From Streptomyces pseudovenezuelae (lineage in GTDB: Bacteria > Actinomycetota > Actinomycetes > Streptomycetales > Streptomycetaceae), in NCBI RefSeq assembly GCF_029892565.1, contig NZ_JARXVH010000005.1, positions 713,084 to 777,083 on the forward strand: 64,000 bases of DNA, given 5' to 3'. A model generated the notes under the pieces. That model worked only from the letters and a program-made list of their open reading frames with translations. It was not told where the DNA came from and made no database searches. Shown in pieces: positions 61,097 to 64,000 of the stretch (position 1 is the stretch's first letter; every line of letters begins with the position of its first letter). A program made the position numbers and the translations under genes.

Positions 61097-61657
61097 TCAG
61101 GCAGCTTGATCCCGCTCCCCGACAGCCGCCGGAACCGACGACGTCAGCGACTTTACCGGCCTCGCCAGGCATCCCCGCTGATCATCTCGTCGCACAGCAG
61201 ATACAGGAGGGAAGGACGGAGCTTCCTCCGGGCCCTCGACAGTCCTCTCGTACGAAGTCTCCAGCCCAATATCGAACCACGTCGTCTTGCCATCAGGTTG
61301 CGGCTGCATGCCCCAGGCATGCGCCAAAGCGCCGACGAGCAGGAGACCTCGGCCGCTCTCATCGCTCGGCCCGGCTACAACGGCACTCGACATCGTCGGG
61401 TCAGTGTCCGTGACCTCCACACGAAGCCGTTCGGCGGTGCGCGTCACAACGACCTCGCACTGGCCAGCTGAATGCAGGACTGCGTTGGCTATAACCTCAC
61501 TCGCCAGCAGCTCGACGGTCTCCAGCGCTTCGTTTTGCAGGGAGGGGACCAAATCCCGGGCCAGCGCTACGACTTGACGGCGCGCGGCCGGGACCGCGTC
61601 CGCAGCAGCGGTAGCCGTGAATCCGTTCGTCGGACGTTCGGAATTGCTGCGTGCCAT
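61097..61657 (-). CDS. HATPase_c_2 anti-sigma-type ATP-binding protein
   Basis: 186 residues. The RsbW/SpoIIAB-like kinase fold has the N box LLASEVIANAVLHS and the ATP-lid region DESGRGLLLVGALAHAWG. In Streptomyces such small ATPases act as anti-sigma factors or partner anti-anti-sigma proteins; dozens occur per genome. The last 45 residues are unstructured. The ATG at 61657 has GAGGT upstream. A weaker copy of the GACAGTCTGTC palindrome lies about 70 bases upstream of the start. No sigma factor or antagonist gene is adjacent. Confidence 0.85.
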   Translation of the reverse strand: MARSNSERPTNGFTATAAADAVPAARRQVVALARDLVPSLQNEALETVELLASEVIANAVLHSAGQCEVVVTRTAERLRVEVTDTDPTMSSAVVAGPSDESGRGLLLVGALAHAWGMQPQPDGKTTWFDIGLETSYERTVEGPEEAPSFPPVSAVRRDDQRGCLARPVKSLTSSVPAAVGERDQAA

Positions 61658-61725
61658 GACGTCAACCTCACATCGGTAGCGGCCTCACTGAACGGAAGCC
61701 TTCCATCCGACTAGAGCCGTGCGAC

Positions 61726-61736
61726 GACAGTCTGTC
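61726..61736. promoter_or_regulatory. Partial GGACA-N3-TGTCC-like palindrome
   Basis: GACAGTCTGTC, the 11-base core of sites 1-3, about 70 bases before the anti-sigma-type gene. The outer GG arm is lost (ACGACAG) and the GTCAAGG box is missing, so it is a weak candidate. Confidence 0.3.
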
Positions 61737-61910
61737 CCTAGGTATTCCACGCAAGACGTCTTGCACTTGGGGTGAGTTGTGGTACCTGAGGAGCAGCGTG
61801 CCGTCTCCACCTTCTTGCCGACCAGCCGGGATCAGCGGACCGCTCAGCTACTGAACTGCCCCTCCAACAACCCTGGCATGGCCGGAAAACTGACGGCGGC
61901 CGTGGCAAAG

Positions 61911-61970
61911 TCCAGGTGTGCGGCCAGTTGAGTCCAGGCTGATGGCCACCGGAATTCCAGGTGGATGGCC
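61911..61970 (+). repeat. Three tandem repeats TCCAGG-N5-GGCC (IS21 left end)
   Basis: TCCAGGTGTGCGGCC (61911), TCCAGGCTGATGGCC (61933) and TCCAGGTGGATGGCC (61956), spaced 22 and 23 bases. IS21-family elements carry multiple end repeats that bind the transposase, which fits this place. Confidence 0.7.
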
Positions 61971-62071
61971 GTCTGACCTGTGGTGTTCCTGATCGCTTCC
62001 TTATCTGAAGGAGACCCCTCCGTCCGGTTTGCTGGTGTTTGCGAGCAACAGCTACCGGCCGGAGAGGTCCT

Positions 62072-63571
62072 GTGACGAAGTCTGACAGAGAGATCATGGA
62101 AATCCTTGAGGCGTACGACCTGACCGGGACGGTCTGGTCGGCGGCCACCTTGGCGGGACACGATCCGAAGACGGTCAAGCGGTACGTCGAGGCCCGCGCC
62201 AGCGGGCGAAATCCTTATGAACGACAGCCGCGGCCGAAGATGATCGACGCGTTCGGGGAGAAGGTCGAGGAGTGGGTCGAGCAGTCGAAGGCGACGATCC
62301 GCGCCGACGTGGTCCACGACAAGCTCGTGACGATGGGCTACCGGGGCAGCGCACGCTCGACGAGGCGGGCGGTGAACGCGGCGAAGACGGCCTGGAAGGC
62401 GGGCAAGCGCCGCACCTACCGGCCGTGGATTCCCGAGCCGGGCCGGTGGCTGCAGTTCGACTGGGGCGAGGGTCCGCGCATCGCGGGGCGTCGGACCTGG
62501 CTGTTCTGCGCATGGCTGTCCTGGTCCCGGTTCCGGGTGGTGATCCCGGTCTGGGACTGCACCCTGGGCACGCTGGTGGCCTGCCTGGACACCACGTTGC
62601 GTCGGATCGGCGGGGCACCGACATACGTACTGACGGACAACGCGAAAACGGTCACCGTCGAGCACATCGCCGGGATCCCGGTGCGGCACCCGCAGATGGT
62701 CGCCGCCGGCCGGCATTACGGCTGCCAGGTGGTCAGTTGCGTGCCCTACGACCCCGAATCGAAGGGCGGCGCGGAGGCCACGGTCCGCATCGCGAAGGCC
62801 GACCTGGTGCCCACGGACGCGAACCTTCTTCCCGCCTACGACACCTTCGCCGAGCTCGCCGATGCCTGCCGGACCTGGTGCGAGCAGGTGAACTCCCGCC
62901 GCCACCGGGCGACGGGGCAGATACCCGCCGACCGCCTGGACATCGAACGCACCACCCTGCACATCCTGCCCGTCGAGCCACTTGCGCTCGCGCTGGGTGA
63001 GGAACGGCTGGTCGGCTCGGACCGCACCATCAGTTTCAACGCGGTGCGCTACTCGACTCCGCCGGGCTATACCGGTGCGAGGGTGTGGTGCCGGGTGGTC
63101 GGCGAGGAACTGTCCATCACCGCCCGCACCAACTCCGGTGATCTGTCGGAGATTTGGCGCCACCAGCTTTCCACTCCGGGTGTTCCGCAGATCATCGACG
63201 AGCACTACCCCGGCCATCCCGACGGCCGCAGCATCCACCAGCCGAGGCTGCGGCCCCGCTCGGAAGCGGAGATCGCGTTCGTGGGCATCGGCCCCGGCGC
63301 CGGGCGCTGGCTCAAGGAAGCCGGACCCGCCGGCGCGGTCCGTATCCGCGCCAAGATGGCCCGCGCGGTCGAGCTGGCCACCGTCCTGGGCAACGACCGG
63401 GTCGACCAGGCCCTGGGACTTGCGGCCACGGCCGGGCGTTTCGCCGACGGCGACCTGCTCTCGATCCTGGGACACATCGCGGACAGCAAGCCCGCCGGCG
63501 AGGTCGTCCGCGCGGACGAAGCCCACTCCGTCCAGAACGGAACCAGTGGCTGGCAGGCCCTGGGCCGCTGA
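62072..63571 (+). CDS. istA: IS21-family transposase IstA
   Basis: 499 residues. N-terminal HTH near EILEAYDLTGTVWSAATLAG, followed by the DDE integrase core: QFDWGEGPRI (first Asp), YVLTDNAKT (second Asp), and the Glu in YDPESKGGAEATVR, then a C-terminal domain. Together with IstB it catalyses transposition. The GTG at 62072 with GGAGAGG upstream is preferred over a frame from 62039. Length is normal for the family and the gene looks intact. Confidence 0.93.
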   Translation: MTKSDREIMEILEAYDLTGTVWSAATLAGHDPKTVKRYVEARASGRNPYERQPRPKMIDAFGEKVEEWVEQSKATIRADVVHDKLVTMGYRGSARSTRRAVNAAKTAWKAGKRRTYRPWIPEPGRWLQFDWGEGPRIAGRRTWLFCAWLSWSRFRVVIPVWDCTLGTLVACLDTTLRRIGGAPTYVLTDNAKTVTVEHIAGIPVRHPQMVAAGRHYGCQVVSCVPYDPESKGGAEATVRIAKADLVPTDANLLPAYDTFAELADACRTWCEQVNSRRHRATGQIPADRLDIERTTLHILPVEPLALALGEERLVGSDRTISFNAVRYSTPPGYTGARVWCRVVGEELSITARTNSGDLSEIWRHQLSTPGVPQIIDEHYPGHPDGRSIHQPRLRPRSEAEIAFVGIGPGAGRWLKEAGPAGAVRIRAKMARAVELATVLGNDRVDQALGLAATAGRFADGDLLSILGHIADSKPAGEVVRADEAHSVQNGTSGWQALGR

Positions 63572-63631
63572 CCCAACACGCCACCCACCAGCACATCCTG
63601 ACTGCACGTCAGCAAAGAGAACGGCACCGCC

Positions 63632-64000
63632 ATGAGTTTCCCCAACCCGCCCGCCCTGCCCGAGGAACTCGACAAGCTCATGCGCCGCATGCGTCTGCCC
63701 TATATGCGCAAGGCGGCTCCCGACGTGCTGGCCACCGCCCGCGCGCAACGCTGGGATCCCGCCGAGGTTCTGCGGCTGCTGATAGCCGAGGAGGTCACCG
63801 GCCGCGATGCGGCCACCCGGCGGCTGCGGCGCCACTCGGCGAACTTCCCCACCGGCAAAACTCTGGGCTCCTGGCGGGCCGAGGATTCCACCATCCCCGA
63901 ACCCACCCAGAACTCCCTGATCACCCTGGAGTGGATCGGCCGCTCCGAGAACCTGGTGATCGCCGGCCCGTCGGGCACAGGGAAAAGTCATTTCACCGAG
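63632..64000 (+). CDS. istB: IS21-family helper ATPase IstB, cut by window edge
   Basis: The first 123 codons are present. ATG at 63632, 60 bases after istA. It begins MSFPNPPALPEELDKLMRRM, has the usual TAIL-type N-terminal region (ATRRLRRHSANFPTGK), and reaches the Walker A sequence GPSGTGKSH just before the edge. IstB is the AAA+ regulator that activates the IstA transposase at the target. The remaining half of the gene lies beyond 64000. Confidence 0.9.
   Translation, partial: MSFPNPPALPEELDKLMRRMRLPYMRKAAPDVLATARAQRWDPAEVLRLLIAEEVTGRDAATRRLRRHSANFPTGKTLGSWRAEDSTIPEPTQNSLITLEWIGRSENLVIAGPSGTGKSHFTE

Larger units (their letters stand above)
61870..64000 (+). mobile_element. IS21-family element, right end outside window
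   Basis: It is identified by consecutive istA and istB genes and by tandem repeats near the left end. The exact left terminus cannot be fixed without the right end; the repeats begin at 61911 and a related CCTGGCATGGCC lies near 61871. The element runs off the window. Confidence 0.75.

Noticed and set aside
1..64000. CRISPR array
   Set aside because: No regularly spaced direct repeats with unique spacers are visible; the short repeats found are IS ends, operators or terminators.

Overview
The window is high-GC DNA with SD-preceded ATG/GTG starts, many 1-14 nt gene overlaps and protein families typical of Streptomyces, so a Streptomyces chromosome (or a very close actinomycete) is the likely source. 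It reads as an accessory region: defence genes, recombinases, insertion sequences and gene wrecks are interleaved with two aminoacyl-tRNA synthetase genes and a compact biosynthetic-looking operon.

Layout. 0.1-4.5 kb: an unrecognised minus-strand gene, a DUF234-type ATPase, and a 1.2 kb gap holding a 3' tRNA fragment (candidate attachment-site scar) and two terminators. 4.6-22.2 kb: a minus-strand defence locus. Five coupled genes match the methyltransferase, specificity subunit, protein kinase, MAD7 and ATPase (MAD8) components of the methylation-associated defence system (MADS), followed upstream by an AIPR-type putative nuclease. MAD1, MAD3 and MAD4 equivalents are not visible, so this is a MADS-like variant. 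22.3-27.8 kb: transposase remnants, two consecutive tyrosine recombinase genes inserted in a DUF5655/NucS-like gene, and a 5'-truncated DNA methyltransferase. 27.8-30.5 kb: valS. 30.9-38.2 kb: a minus-strand run of permease, glutamine-synthetase-like enzyme, two APH-fold kinases and an ABC exporter broken by one in-frame TGA. 38.3-43.3 kb: small hypothetical genes around an XRE/TPR regulator, a HAD phosphatase and a DUF6886 gene. 43.6-49.5 kb: an EcsC-family gene, an OLD-family nuclease split by an IS5-type element with exact target duplication, and a tyrosine integrase with a LacI-type HTH inserted in its catalytic domain. 49.9-58.6 kb: eight coupled plus-strand genes (two glycosyltransferases, a 2-hydroxyacid dehydrogenase, two radical SAM enzymes, a nucleotidyltransferase-like protein, a carbamoyltransferase, an HD protein), which look like a small glycosylated or carbamoylated metabolite pathway of unknown product. 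58.6-64 kb: gltX, a protein with four HTH-like repeats, an anti-sigma-type ATPase, and the left part of an IS21-family element cut by the window edge.

Connections. A palindrome GGACA-N3-TGTCC, with similar upstream bases, occurs before the small gene next to the XRE regulator, before the HAD gene and before the eight-gene operon. This suggests that one regulator ties these units together. The defence genes form an island in which some systems (MADS-like locus, AIPR) look intact and others (OLD nuclease, DUF5655 gene, methyltransferase) are decaying.
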